Positions 10,960 to 21,989 of a DNA stretch of 64,000 nt are shown piece by piece (position 1 is the first letter of the stretch; the number at the start of each line of letters is the position of its first letter). A model generated the notes under the pieces. The model had not been told where the DNA came from. It saw nothing but the letters and a program-made list of their open reading frames with translations, and searched no databases. Source of the stretch: Przewalskia tangutica (lineage: Eukaryota; Streptophyta; Magnoliopsida; Solanales; Solanaceae); contig JAQGDG010000263.1 in NCBI GenBank assembly GCA_029844215.1, positions 1-64,000 of the forward strand, read 5' to 3'. The translations under genes and the position numbers were made by a program.

Positions 10960-13900
10960 TGTAACGCCCGAACCGGGCCGTCGGTGCCTTACCGGGCACC
11001 TGGTGATACAACATCGAGAAAACCAATGGAAAATAAAACATGAATCATGAAACAAGAGATATAATAAATAAACAGGCCAACCAAAGCGGTTGCCTCGGTA
11101 TATACATAAAACTGAGCAGTTTAATCCTTTTACAACCACGCCGCAGCGATTTACAGACCTCTAAGATTTATACAACAACTATGGCGGGGCGGGGCCCGCC
11201 ATACCACGAACGCATAAGAACTTACGGACTCGGGTAACATACCAAAGATAAGCCTCCGACGGAGCGGAGCTTCCCAAAATCTGAAATGAGATCCTAAACG
11301 CGGGGATCGGCGGTAGATGTACCTCTACTGCGGCATGAGCGGCCGAGGTCGATCAGCCAGTACCAAGTATGTGAAATCAGAAAATCGTAAATGAAATCAT
11401 AATAGTCTATATAAAGCAGAGACATGTATGATGACCAAACTACGATATATAACATATAACGATTACATCAAGACAGGACTCACGCCTCCAAATTATCACT
11501 GCGTGCGTGGAATTTCTTCCTCATCGTGATTTATGATATAACCATACCAAGGATTATACATGAACACCATGTCCCACGTGTTATAAAAACCGTGCAGGAC
11601 AAGTATAACTACGAATCCGACCGTACCAATAATACAATGCAGCAAAACACGAAGCCGTCACGGGGCAAGTGCGAGCCGACTCTGGATACCAAGGCGATCC
11701 ACGCAGTGGCAAGGGCAATCTGGTGACCACCGAGGACCAGGCCGTATCACGAAACCGTCACTATCTTGAGCAGGGCAAGTGCGGTGACTACCGATACCAA
11801 GGCGAATCGATCACGAGGCGGGGCAAATCGAGGCCGACCACGGATACCGGCCGAACGAAGAAACCTCATGGAGAGCTAGTCCATGGAATAACACTATCAG
11901 CGGAGCATACGTGGAATTCTCCATCGCGCGACATGTCCAAGTAAGTTCTCAACAAGTCGAGGCCTCTATCGAGAGCGGTGTCTGAAATACCACACTTGCA
12001 CAAAGGCTATCATCACAAGCATAGGCAAGTTTCACAACAACAAGCATAGGCAAGTTTCACAATGACAAGCATAGGCAAGTTTCACACAACTCAAAGTACT
12101 TTCATTTTATGCCAAAGTCGGGTTTCAACCTAAAGTACTACGTCGTTAAGTTCTTTTAAAGAGATCCATTACTTATTAAAGTCACCGATACGTAGTATTA
12201 GAATGACCACCCACATTCCTTTTCAAAATCAAGTAACAACATTCTTTTCCTAAGTTCGGTTTGCCTAGTTTCAATTACTCAAGCTTCTCATTTTCAAATG
12301 GTTTCATAGTTCATAAACTTAATCACTTGATTAGTTTTAGAACAATTGAGTAATATAAGTCTCACGTGAGTAGGTTATTCTTGTTTACAACATTCTTATT
12401 ACTGACCATGATCTAGAAAATGTAATATCATTTTGTCTCATCTTAGTTTCTATGCAGATGGAGGTTTCTACTGGTTTTAATACAATTCATCATTATTCAA
12501 TACATTTTCCTTTATTAACGCTGCAGTGGTCTGTCGATACACATTCTGATTTCCGAAATCAGTAAAACATTATCCTTTAAATAAAACCAAGTACTCATTA
12601 CTCACGAATGAGGTTTCACATAAACATCCACATTAAAACAAATAAGTTAAGTCTCTTATCTTATAAGATCAAGTCTCTTAACTTCTAACATCATTAAACC
12701 ATTTTCTTTACCTCTCTTAAGACATTATACCTAACTCTCCATCAAGCTAGTATAACTCTTTTTAAAACCTTTAAAACCAAGTGTTACTCTCCCTTCAAAA
12801 CGATTTAGAAATCTTTTGAAATACATCAAGTTCTTTATTATAACTAGCCAGTTATAATTCACATCAGTTACCTTTTAAAACCACAAAGTATTTTCTTACC
12901 TACATAAAGTTGTTATAACAACTTCCCATAAAGCCGTTATAACACTTTATGTTTTAAGAACAATCAAACCTGATTAACACGTATGCGTCTACCGTACTAC
13001 ATAGTTCACACATATCATGCTAGAAGAGATAGGAAGAGGTTCACATACCTCGCGACGATTTATCGACAATAAGCAAAATGCTCCAAGTACTACAACCTTG
13101 CTAGCCCTTTCCACTCCTCGAGTAGAATACGCTACTCTTGTACTTTTACCTATAAAGGTCAAACGTCTATTAACCCCAAAACACAAGTTTCTATCTTTCT
13201 ATAGAAAATTAGTGACACCTCACATGGCAGCGTAAATCTCCTCCTCTATCGAGGTGGCTACTGCCAACCAGGGGGTTAACACGTCTAACCGGGCGTACAA
13301 TTCTACACAAGTCTCTTTGCAATACGGTCTATGTAAATACGATTCGATTCGATTCTTTATTCTTGAGCTTAAGTCAAAAGACATTGCCATAATACTAAGT
13401 ATAGTTCCATATATAGTATACTTCAACTATATATCCTAACAAACATGTAATTTCCAATTACAATAGAGAACAAGATAATTACCTCGATAAGCCCAAAATT
13501 ATCCAAGTTATAATGTCGATCTGAGCAAGGTTTAGCTCGCTCAAGCGCTCCAAACCACTCCAAACAACCCTTAGAAGTTCTAACCAACTTCTACTCACAT
13601 ACTTCAACCAACTATGAAGATTTCCTTAGGGTTTGGTTTGAGACTAAAAGGACAAAAGGTAGTATTTAGGACTCTACGCAAAGAGGTATCTTTGGAATAC
13701 TACAAGGCACAAGGCTAAGGTATTTTGGGCATTATAACAATACTAGGAGTATTTCTATACCACAACAAGGGGTATTATCTGAAAACAACTAGGCTAGGGG
13801 TACCCCCGAAGCCTCACTCAAGGGCCTGCCAAAGCTCCACAAAGGGGAGGGAGGGCTTTGGACGATTTCAACTCACAAAGGAGAGATTTCAAGACTTGGA

Positions 13901-14688
13901 AAAGATTTTGGATGAAGAAAGTTCATCAACTAAGGGTATTTATAGCAAACCCAAATGCCAACCAATGGCCAAGATCAAGCCATGTGCAAGGCAAGTGTAA
14001 GGCCTTGATCAAGCCAAGTGCACCACAACCCTACTCCACAAAACATGGCACAAGACAAGCCACAAAACAAGGCCAAAACAAGGCACAAAACAAGGAACCA
14101 ATAGGGCCAAGCGTGAGCCACAAAGATCAAGCCATTCGTGAACCACCTCTTCCACTTGGGCGCCCACTTGCTTCAATGTGAGGTGACACATGTCACCCTC
14201 CGTTGGTCCAAAATGTTTCGTCTCTCGGAAAAATCCGCCAAAAATACAAAGCGACATAGCGGAATTTTCCCTACGAAAGTGTGGAAACGTTTCGTCGGAA
14301 AGCGACTCTAGTCGGCACTTGCCCAAATGTAACTTTGGCCAAGCCACCTAGGCGGGGTGACACGTGTCACCCTCTCTGCGCCCTAAAAAGCGTCTTTCTA
14401 AAAATATCCACAATGGCCAAAATCTAAAACAAAGTGGGCCACAAACCGTAAATTTCTCCGTGGGCCCACGTGACCATTTCCGAAAATAAAATTCCATAAT
14501 TCTCTAATATTCCAGGAAGTCCGAATACCAAATCTGGGAATCCAATTCCCATTAACGAACCTTTTTCTTCACAAATAACCGGAAACTTTTCCGTCGAAAA
14601 CTCACATCTTTCTTTCCTTTCAAAAATTTCTGCCGTACACTCGTACGTACGTCCTCACATACATACCCTGCAACAACGGGGTATAACA
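10960..14688 (-). repeat. D 5' LTR
   Basis: It starts TGTAACGCCCG and ends GGGTATAACA on the plus strand, and parallels 5154-8843 almost base for base apart from CNG-site differences and small indels. The 25-bp repeat lies at 12014-12085 and the TATA box (minus) at 13937-13944. The close similarity of the two LTRs indicates a young insertion. Confidence 0.93.
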
Positions 14689-15545
14689 CCGGCGGGCCAC
14701 GGTAGAGGTCGTGGTGGAAGTTCCCAGTTTTAGCGGTCCTTTGAACCGCCTATTTTCAGGTATATCCTTAACCCTCTAGAGTTTGGTATGTATTGATGTT
14801 ATGATGATGTGTTTAGTGTTATGTTCGGATAGCTTTGTGCTAAAATGTGATTTAGAAACCTGGTTAGTGAAAAAGGGTAAGCCTGGGGGTGAGAAAATGA
14901 TGAACCTTAGAATATTCTGATTGAGACCTTGGATGTAATGCGTCTTGAGTACAAGTTTTGAGTGATCTTGTCGAGCGTATAGGTATACGTGGAGAAATTG
15001 TGGGAAAATTTCCTTGGGTGGTGTAAAATGGAAGTGGTAGCTTTCATGACCTGTATAGGTAATATTGTTCCGGATCGGGGAATAAGAGCGTGATGCGTTA
15101 AGTGGGTCGGGTTGGGGCCATGTTGAGGGCCAACCCGCGGCCTGATTCGAGGTGGGGTCAGCTCTGGGTGGTCCCGCCAGGTGGTAGGGTCACGAGGGTG
15201 TTAGGCCCAAGTTTAGATGACCATCGTATGAGTTCGTGGATATGTTTGACCAGAAGCAGATCGTGAAGGCCGGGAATGGCCCTAAGGAAGATTGAGGCTA
15301 GTAAGATGACCAAGTTTGTAGGTGGTGACTCCAAAGTTTTGGAAAAGCGGCGATGATCAAGTATGGTGCGTATACTAGAAGAGTTCAAGTGTTCAAGGAG
15401 GGCACGACGAGTAAGGAAGGAAGAGAACGTGTGTTATGTTTGTGGCCATGTGTGGCATTGGAAACTTGTTTAAGTTAAGAAGAACTTCATCGTTATCCGT
15501 CTTGAGAAGGAACATTCGGGACGAATGTTTCTAAGGAGGGGAGAA
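14689..15545 (+). other. A1 internal region after D: gag tail and non-coding 3' region
   Basis: It resumes exactly where A1 gag was cut. First comes a GRGRGG-type gag tail (to about 14780), then about 700 bases with no intact ORF. A block at about 15150-15345 is shared with B, C and D. TGTGGCCATGTGTGGCA at 15441-15457 recurs, reversed, in B near 34557 and in similar form in C near 21928. Matches 57604-58452 of A2. Confidence 0.85.
15511..15545 (+). other. A1 hairpin and polypurine tract
   Basis: AACATTCG at 15511-15518, GGA loop, CGAATGTT at 15522-15529, then the purine tract AAGGAGGGGAGAA immediately before the LTR TGTTATACCCCG. The tract is the plus-strand primer in reverse transcription; the hairpin has no assigned role. 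Confidence 0.8.
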
Positions 15546-18500
15546 TGTTATACCCCGTATTTCAGTATATGCGTGAAGGCGTACGTATAAAATTCAAGCC
15601 TTAAGAATTGACAAGTTTCGAAATTTGGGCACAAGTGCCGAAAAGAATCGTTTTTCGACGAAACGTTTTACTAAACTTGCGAAGGGAAAATTCCGGCTAT
15701 GTCATTTCTAATTTTTGCGGATTTTTCCGAGAGACGAAACATTTTGGACCAACGGGAGTGTCACCCTCACATTGGAGCACGTTTTGGGCGGTTTGGACGA
15801 TTTGGGAGCACTTTAGTTGGTAGGATATTTTGTGCAAGTTGTGTGGTAGATGGATAAGGTCCACATGGTTAAAATCTAGCCCTACACTTGCACCACACTT
15901 GTCTTCATCTTGGCCATTGGTTGGCCTTTGGTTAGCCTATAAATACTCCCCTTACTTGAAGACTTTCTTCATCCAAAAACTTGAGCAATCTTTCTAAGTC
16001 TCAAATACTCCCTCCCTCTTGTTTGCTTTCGTCCAAAGCCCCCTCCCCCTTTGAGAAAGGCCCTTGTCCGAGAGCCTCCCCCTCCCCCCTTTGTGGTGCC
16101 CTAGCCGAGGGGTACCCCCCCTAGACTAGTTGTTTTCGTATAATACCCTTTGTTGTGGTATAGAAATACTCTCCTAGTATTGTTATAATTCCCAAATACC
16201 TTGGCCCAAATACCTTGTAGTATTCCCAAGGTTACACTTATCTAAAAGCCGGAAAATACTATTATACCTTCTTTAGCCACTAAACGAAACCCTAAGGAAA
16301 ACCTTCATAGTCGGTTGAAGTGTTAAGTAGAAGTTGCGTAGAACTTCCAAGGGTTGTTTGGAGCGGGTTGGAGCACTCGGAGTAGGAGCTTAACGTTGCT
16401 CAGGAGCGACATTATACTTGGATAATTTTTGGGCTCATCGAGGTAAATATCTTGTCCCTCTATTGTAATTGGAAATTACATACGTAAATAGTAGAAATGA
16501 ATATAAGATTCATAGAAGAGAATTGAAGCTGTAATAGAAGGATATTACGAAAAGGATTGAATGAAATCACTTGGAAGAATGCAAGTAGAAGTTAAAGCGT
16601 ACTTACATGGGGTGTATTCTGATGGTGATAACCTTTATTGGTTGAATGTTTTGCAAGTAGCATGTGCTACTTAGAAGGTGGACAAGGCTAGCCGGGTTAT
16701 AGCCGTGGAGCGTTTTGCTTTTAGTCGATAATCGTCGCGAGGTATGTGATTCTTCCTATACTCTTTAGCATGATATTTTAAAGGAAGATATATATAGTAC
16801 GGCAATGTCTTTTGACTTAAGCCTGAATAATATATAGTCGATAGGCGTCGTGTGCTAATTGAACGTGGTTATGCGGCAATGTCTTTTGACTTAAGCACGA
16901 ATAATATATAGTGCGGTAGGCGTCGTGTGCTAATTGAGCGTGGTTATGCGGCAATGTCTTTTGACTTAAGCCTGAATAACAAGAAACTTGAAGTATGTCA
17001 CAAGAGTTAAGAAACCATTTTTGAAAGGAGAGTAACACTTGGTTTTAAAGGTTTTAAAAAGAGTTATGCTAGCTTTATGGGGAGTTAGGTATAACGTCTT
17101 AAGAGGGGTAAAGAAAATGGTTTACTGATTTTAGAAGTTAAGAGACTTGATCTTATAAGATAAGAGACTTAACTTAAATGAATTAATATGAGTTTTGTGT
17201 GAAACCTTATTCGTGAGTAATGAGTACGTGGTTTTTTTTAAAAAAGGAATAATGTTTTACTGATTTCGGAAATCAGAATGTGTATCGACAAACCACTGCA
17301 GCGTTAATAAAGGAAAATGTATTGAATAATGAAGTATTATTAAAACCGATGAAACCTCCATCTGCATAGAAGCTAAGATGAGACAAAATGATATTACATT
17401 TTCTAGATCATGGTGCTTAATAAGATTGATTATGAACAAGAATAACCTACTACTTTATGGCATATGTTACTCAATTGTTTTAAAAGAGATTAAGACATTG
17501 AACTATGAAACTTTTCTAAAAAGAGACTTGCGTAATTGAAATTAGGCAAGCGGAACTTTAGGGAAAAGAAGGGCATTGTGTTGTCTTAAAATGGTTTAAA
17601 ACATAAAGTGTTATAACAAACTTTATGGGAAGTTGGTTATAACGACTTTATGAAAACAAAAGAAGGGTTTTATCATTGGTTTTAATGTGGTAACTTGACT
17701 TTAAAAAGAGAAGTGTTTTGGTCTAAAAAGAAGGCATGGTATTGCCTTAATTGGTTTTAAAAAGGAAAGTATGGAAGTTGTTTTGGTTTACTTAAAAAAT
17801 GTGAGTCACTCTATTTTATACTACGGGTATCGGGTGACTTTTATAAAGGAATAGATCTCTTTAAAAGGAATTTAACGTCGTAGTACTTTAGGGTTAAAAC
17901 CCGGACTTTGGCATAAAATGAAAGTACTTTGAGTTGTGTATAACTTGCCTATGCTTGTTGTTGTGAAACTTGCCTATGCTTGTTGTTGTGAAACTTGCCT
18001 ATGCTTGTTGTGATAGCCTTTGTTGTGCAAGAATTGTGTTTCTATACTACCGCGTCTCTCGATGGAGGGTCGGTTGACTTGTTGAGAACTTACTTGGGCG
18101 TCTTGGCGATGTGGAGAAATTCCGCAGTGCGTTCCTGTTGATAGTGTTACTTTTGCTAAACGCTTTGGACATACTGACACGATGCGTAGCGCACGGGTAT
18201 GCTTCCATTTTGATTGCCACCTTGTTGTTTCCCTTTGGACATACTGACACGATGCATAGCGCACGGGTATGCTTCCATTTGGAATGCTGTCTTATTGTTT
18301 CCCTTTGGACATCACGACACGATCGTGGCGCACGGGTATGCTTCCATTTGGAATGTTGTCTTAGTGTTTCCCTTTGGACATACTGACACGATGCGTAGCG
18401 CACGGGTATGCTCCCATTTGGATTGTTGTCTTGTGGCTATCATATCATAGACTGCCGGCGGTGAGGAAGGAATTCCACGGGAACGAGTGATGATTTGGAG

Positions 18501-19062
18501 GGCGTGAGTCCCTGACTTGATATGACTGTTTATATGTTGTGTCGTAGTTTGGTTATCATACATGTCTTACGCTTTATATAGCGCTATGATTTCATTCTGA
18601 TATTTCTGATTTCACATACTTGGTACTGTTATCTTGACCTCCTTGAAGCTGCGTTCATCCGCAGTAGAAGTACATCGTCATTTGTCGATCCGCGTTTAGG
18701 ATCTCATTTCAGCGTATTGGAAGCTCAGTTCCGTCGGAGGCTTATCTTTGGTATGTTACCACAGTCTGTAAGTTCTTATCGTTCGGGAGTATGGCGGGGC
18801 CACATCCGTCATAGTTGTTGTATAAATCTTAGAGTGCAGTAGCCTTTGTTGTGGGTAGGGTTGTAAGGATTATGCTGTTCAAATGTTTATATATATATAT
18901 ATATGTTGAAAGCAACCGTTTTGGTTGGCTTTGTTTTCTTTAATCTTGATCCATGTCTATTTGCATGTTTAAGTTTTTATTTCCGCTGGTTTTCTCTGAT
19001 GTTGTATCACTAGGGTGCCCGGGGTAAGGCACCAGTCACGGGCCCGGGTTCGGGTCGTGACA
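15546..19062 (+). repeat. A1 3' LTR
   Basis: TGTTATACCCCG to GGGTCGTGACA, 3517 bases. It has a TATAAATA box at 15938-15945, the 75-bp array at 16800-16975, the 25-bp array at 17943-18012, the palindromic 69-bp array at 18163-18440 and an AT run near 18890-18902. GCAGG follows at 19063-19067; GGCGG precedes A2 at 52291-52295 and may be the same 5-bp target duplication after a CAG-to-CGG change. Confidence 0.93.
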
Positions 19063-19231
19063 GCAGGGGTCCCAACTAGGCTATATTCTCACATCTAGAA
19101 GAGTTTGCGGGTCAGATGGTGTGCTCTTTTCGGCATGCCTTGTCTCATTTCTCAGCCTCTCATGATGTGTAAGACCAGTAAAGGGGTGATGGTTTGAGCA
19201 CCCCTCTAGTGATACCCGTAAGCACGAAGAG

Positions 19232-20125
19232 TCAAGATGACCCGCAACCGGAGGATTCCAGTTGAGCTTCTCCCACACTTCCGGGAATATGCGACAGTGA
19301 TTGCTCACTATTCTCAATGTCCATCAAGTTATCACTACCCACGGGATGTTGAGGAGGTGGTGGATCAGTGCTAGAAGGACCGGTTTGACCCGTAACCGTA
19401 GCAGTACCCGAGCTAGTAGAAACCCCTCCATTGCTAGGTGGTACCATTGTGTTATCGTTTTTCCGTGCTTCTTGAGTGTTGGTGTCTAGCATCAGTTTCC
19501 TACACTTCAAATGGTTGTGGCCAAAAGAGGCGCAATGATAGCAAAAATCTAGGTAGTTCTCATATTTCACCTTTTGGATGTATCTTCGATTGTCGGGAAG
19601 TTTAACACCAAACTCTGTGACCGACTCTTTACTAACATCAACTTCCACCAAGACTTTTGCATAGTTCATCTTAGACCTCTCCTTAGTAAATTGATCTGTG
19701 TATAGAGGTTTCCCCACACGCGAAGCAATCTTACTAAGGCCTGTTGCACTCCAAACCGAGAGGGGGATGTCGTGGAAAGTGACCCATATCGGGATATCCA
19801 TGAATAAGTCATCCGTTAATAATACTCCTTTATCAATGGGTTTTAACATCATAGTTTTGCCAAAGACCATATATGGGCCTCCATGGAGCACATTTGTGCG
19901 TTCCTCTTCCGTCATGAATTTGAAGATTGTCCATCCTTTGCCATATGGGATGATATGACACTTCACTCCCCACCCCTTAACAATAGAATTCAATGCCTCT
20001 CTTCCCGGGAAAGGACCCGTGAAGCAGCCTATAAGACAATATCCCCAGGTTTCAATGAAGGGAACTTCATCCGTAGCTTCTAGTTCTACATCTTCTTCTT
20101 GTTGTTCAATGAATTGAAGTTTCAT
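19232..20125 (-). CDS. LINE ORF1, DUF4283 and zinc-knuckle part
   Basis: An open frame of 297 codons, the longest in the window. Residues about 20-150 match the DUF4283 domain of plant L1 ORF1 proteins (for example IPIWVTFHDIPLSVW at 111-125). Residues 195-208 form a CX2CX4HX4C zinc knuckle, with C195, C198, H203 and C208. The tail is rich in Ser, Gly and Pro. ORF1 proteins bind their own RNA to form the transposition particle. The ATG shown is internal: the same frame continues upstream past a single TAA at 20135-20137 into the linker. The identical TAA is present in the right-hand copy, so it is an old lesion. Confidence 0.9.
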   Translation of the reverse strand: MKLQFIEQQEEDVELEATDEVPFIETWGYCLIGCFTGPFPGREALNSIVKGWGVKCHIIPYGKGWTIFKFMTEEERTNVLHGGPYMVFGKTMMLKPIDKGVLLTDDLFMDIPIWVTFHDIPLSVWSATGLSKIASRVGKPLYTDQFTKERSKMNYAKVLVEVDVSKESVTEFGVKLPDNRRYIQKVKYENYLDFCYHCASFGHNHLKCRKLMLDTNTQEARKNDNTMVPPSNGGVSTSSGTATVTGQTGPSSTDPPPPQHPVGSDNLMDIENSEQSLSHIPGSVGEAQLESSGCGSS

Positions 20126-20134
20126 TCCTTTTAC

Positions 20135-20514
20135 TTAAAGTTTGGAACCCGCAAAGAATCCAGCATAGGTCTTCTTTTGCGGATGGGAACTGTTGCGTTG
20201 AAAAAGAGGTACTTCTCCCTTTGATGCCTCACCGGGTGAATGCGCATGATGAGTTCTAGATTTGTCAGTGGGCATGTTGTCTGCTGTCCTTCCTGGTAGT
20301 GTAGACTGAGGTATAGGGTTAGAGGGGTTAGAGCTTGGACCCGCATCTGGAGATAGTATGCGTGTGCCATTTGGAAGACTTGGAAAAATATCGGGCATTT
20401 CGGGTGAGAGTGAAGATTTGGAGGGGGTGGGGGTGTGCCATCATGAATTCTGGGAAGTATTGAAGAAGTAGAGGAAGAGAGAGGTGGAAAGTTATTAGTG
20501 TTTCCAATGTCCAA
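20135..20514 (-). pseudogene. LINE ORF1 linker segment
   Basis: The frame from 20398 is the same as that of the DUF4283 part and ends KTYAGFFAGSKL at the TAA, typical of the sequence just before DUF4283. It is rich in Ser, Pro and Asn, as expected of an ORF1 linker. A second overlapping frame from 20514 suggests one further frameshift towards the N-terminal part. Confidence 0.7.
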
Positions 20515-20678
20515 GGAAGAAGTAAATGAAAATGGGTTATTGACATTATGTTATTGAAATTCGTTTAGTAGGCTGGTTAGAGTGGGGAAGGATTGATTAG
20601 TGACTCTAAATGAATTCAAAGAATGCTGACTTTTAGAGTGATGTGACTCTTTGGTTCCCGCGGATGAATGTTGCCCAT

Positions 20679-21446
20679 TTAAGGTAATAGGCTCTTGGCT
20701 CCCGCGCTAATTAAGATAGGAGAGTTACAAGGCTCCTTGGGAGTAGATGACCCTTCGGTTTCCTCAACTTGCATTGTACCACGATTACCAGTAATAATCA
20801 TAGACCCATGAACTCCCTCTTGACCAGCCTTGTCTATTTGACCCGCCTCCTGACCCGGTTTTGACCCGAGAATGCCTTCATGCATTGTTTTGTCGATTGT
20901 AGTTCCAGTCCCAGAATTTCTAACTTTTCCGGCTTGCCTGAGCAATTTACCTCTAAGTGATGAGATTGTTTTGCTCCCGTGATTGCCATTATCTTCCGTT
21001 GTAGTCCCGGAGTTCACCAATTGCCCCGCGTTAGTATCGCCATTTCTAGGAGAGAATGGAGTGTCTATAGTTGTCCGAACTTCTAAAGTATTGTCGGAAG
21101 CTTTGGAGGGAGCACTTTCATTAAGCTTGTGGACAGTGTTAGGAGTTTCCATCGTAGTCTCTTCATCTTCAAACATACTTTTGTCCGAGCTATTAACATT
21201 TATACTTTTTCCCCAATCATGTATCTTTTGTAGCGTAATATCATCAACCATATGTTCAAGTGGAATACGCATATCAGGCGTGACATGTACTAACACCGTG
21301 GGATCTGAAATTGTCGGAATTAAGTTTTCTTTAACAATGGTTGGACTTCCACCATTCTTTTTCTTTTTCTTGGATCTAGACTTCGAAGAGCCTCCGGAAC
21401 CACCGGAATCATTGCTAGAGCGAGTGAAACGCTTTGTCTTTCTCAT
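20679..21446 (-). CDS. LINE ORF1, basic N-terminal part
   Basis: 255 codons from ATG at 21446. The N-terminus is strongly basic and of low complexity (KSRSKKKKKNGG), followed by an acidic and Ser/Thr-rich region with no recognised domain. It lies directly upstream of the DUF4283 part and in a different frame, so I read it as the start of the same ORF1 with a frameshift between about 20515 and 20680. The right-hand copy carries the same sequence (63250-64000) with extra small breaks. A separate upstream ORF is the alternative. Confidence 0.75.
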   Translation of the reverse strand: MRKTKRFTRSSNDSGGSGGSSKSRSKKKKKNGGSPTIVKENLIPTISDPTVLVHVTPDMRIPLEHMVDDITLQKIHDWGKSINVNSSDKSMFEDEETTMETPNTVHKLNESAPSKASDNTLEVRTTIDTPFSPRNGDTNAGQLVNSGTTTEDNGNHGSKTISSLRGKLLRQAGKVRNSGTGTTIDKTMHEGILGSKPGQEAGQIDKAGQEGVHGSMIITGNRGTMQVEETEGSSTPKEPCNSPILISAGAKSLLP

Positions 21447-21595
21447 GTCATGAACTCTAAGCTTCGATTATTGAAGAATCAATTATGTGTTTAGAAGGAG
21501 AGGGAAGAACCGAAAGGAGCAACCAAGGAAAACGTTGAGAGCGTTTTCACTTAGTGAGAGAAACTTCTCTCTAACTCCCCAAAGTATATGTTACT

Positions 21596-21614
21596 TCAAG
21601 TCCTAGCAAGACTT
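21596..21614. repeat. LINE target-site duplication, right side
   Basis: TCAAGTCCTAGCAAGACTT borders the 5' end of the left LINE copy. The same sequence, less one base and with CA to CG, borders the LINE 3' end at 48780-48797. Both match C LTR sequence at 28863-28881, the original insertion site. About 18-19 bp is normal for an L1. Confidence 0.85.
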
Positions 21615-21829
21615 GATCATCTTAACATTGGTCAAATGACCATAACACCCATGGTCTTATTCGACCATGACCATCTAAGGGGGGTGACACGTGTCACTCC
21701 TAAGATTCGTCAATATTTAGTTTCCCGACATTTCCATAATTCTGATAAATTTTTACAAGTCTCGAATCTTAACATTTGAGTTCTTACGTACGTTCTTATA
21801 AACATGTCCTGGAATTTCGGGGTGTAACA
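21596..21829 (-). repeat. C 3' LTR fragment
   Basis: Matches 28863-29098 of the 5' LTR and ends GGTGTAACA. The rest of this LTR lies on the other side of the LINE insertion; its counterpart is seen at 47133-48797. Confidence 0.92.
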
Positions 21830-21865
21830 TTCTTCCCCCTTTAGAAACATTCGTCCACGAATGTT
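21830..21865 (-). other. C polypurine tract and hairpin
   Basis: On the minus strand CTAAAGGGGGAAGAA abuts the LTR start. Upstream, AACATTCG and CGAATGTT (21846-21853 and 21858-21865) form the same inverted repeat as in A, B, D and E, with a 4-base loop. Confidence 0.8.
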
Positions 21866-21989
21866 CTTTCGGAGTCAAACTTATAGATAGCGACATATTC
21901 TCCTTTTACAACCCCTACATAGCAGTAATGCCCCACGTGGCCACATAATAGCACTTAAGCAAATACTAAAACGTCAACCTGAACTCCAA

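Larger units (their letters stand above)
5154..14688 (-). mobile_element. Element D: full LTR retrotransposon inserted in A1 gag
   Basis: D has two LTRs in the same orientation (5154-8843 and 10960-14688) flanking a short internal region with a primer site, gag and polypurine tract, all on the minus strand. Its flanks TGTTCATACAC and CCGGCGGGCC are contiguous in A2 at about 57593-57612, so A2 preserves the empty site. A clean 5-bp target duplication cannot be read because the end bases are ambiguous. It is non-autonomous: gag only, no recognisable pol. Confidence 0.93.
19063..21595 (-). mobile_element. L1-type LINE, 5' half with ORF1 (left copy)
   Basis: The LINE lies on the minus strand. 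Its 5' end, at about 21595, abuts C LTR sequence, and it is cut at 19063 by element A1. A second copy (61912 to window end) is cut at the same place by A2, and the missing 3' half is seen at 48797-52295. Together the two parts give about 6 kb, normal for a full-length plant L1. The 5' UTR is 21447-21595. Confidence 0.9.

Noticed and set aside
18047..18403. Plus- and minus-strand frames of about 90-120 codons in the A LTR
   Set aside because: They run through the 69-bp tandem array and repeat its translation; they differ in each LTR copy.
19232..20125. Host zinc-finger gene
   Set aside because: DUF4283 plus zinc knuckle, the basic N-terminal part upstream, ORF2 in the other half and flanking target duplications identify it as LINE ORF1.
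20983..21453. 156-codon plus-strand frame opposite LINE ORF1
   Set aside because: Shadow of the Ser/Thr-rich N-terminal part of ORF1; no domain, and the sense frame has clear ORF1 context.
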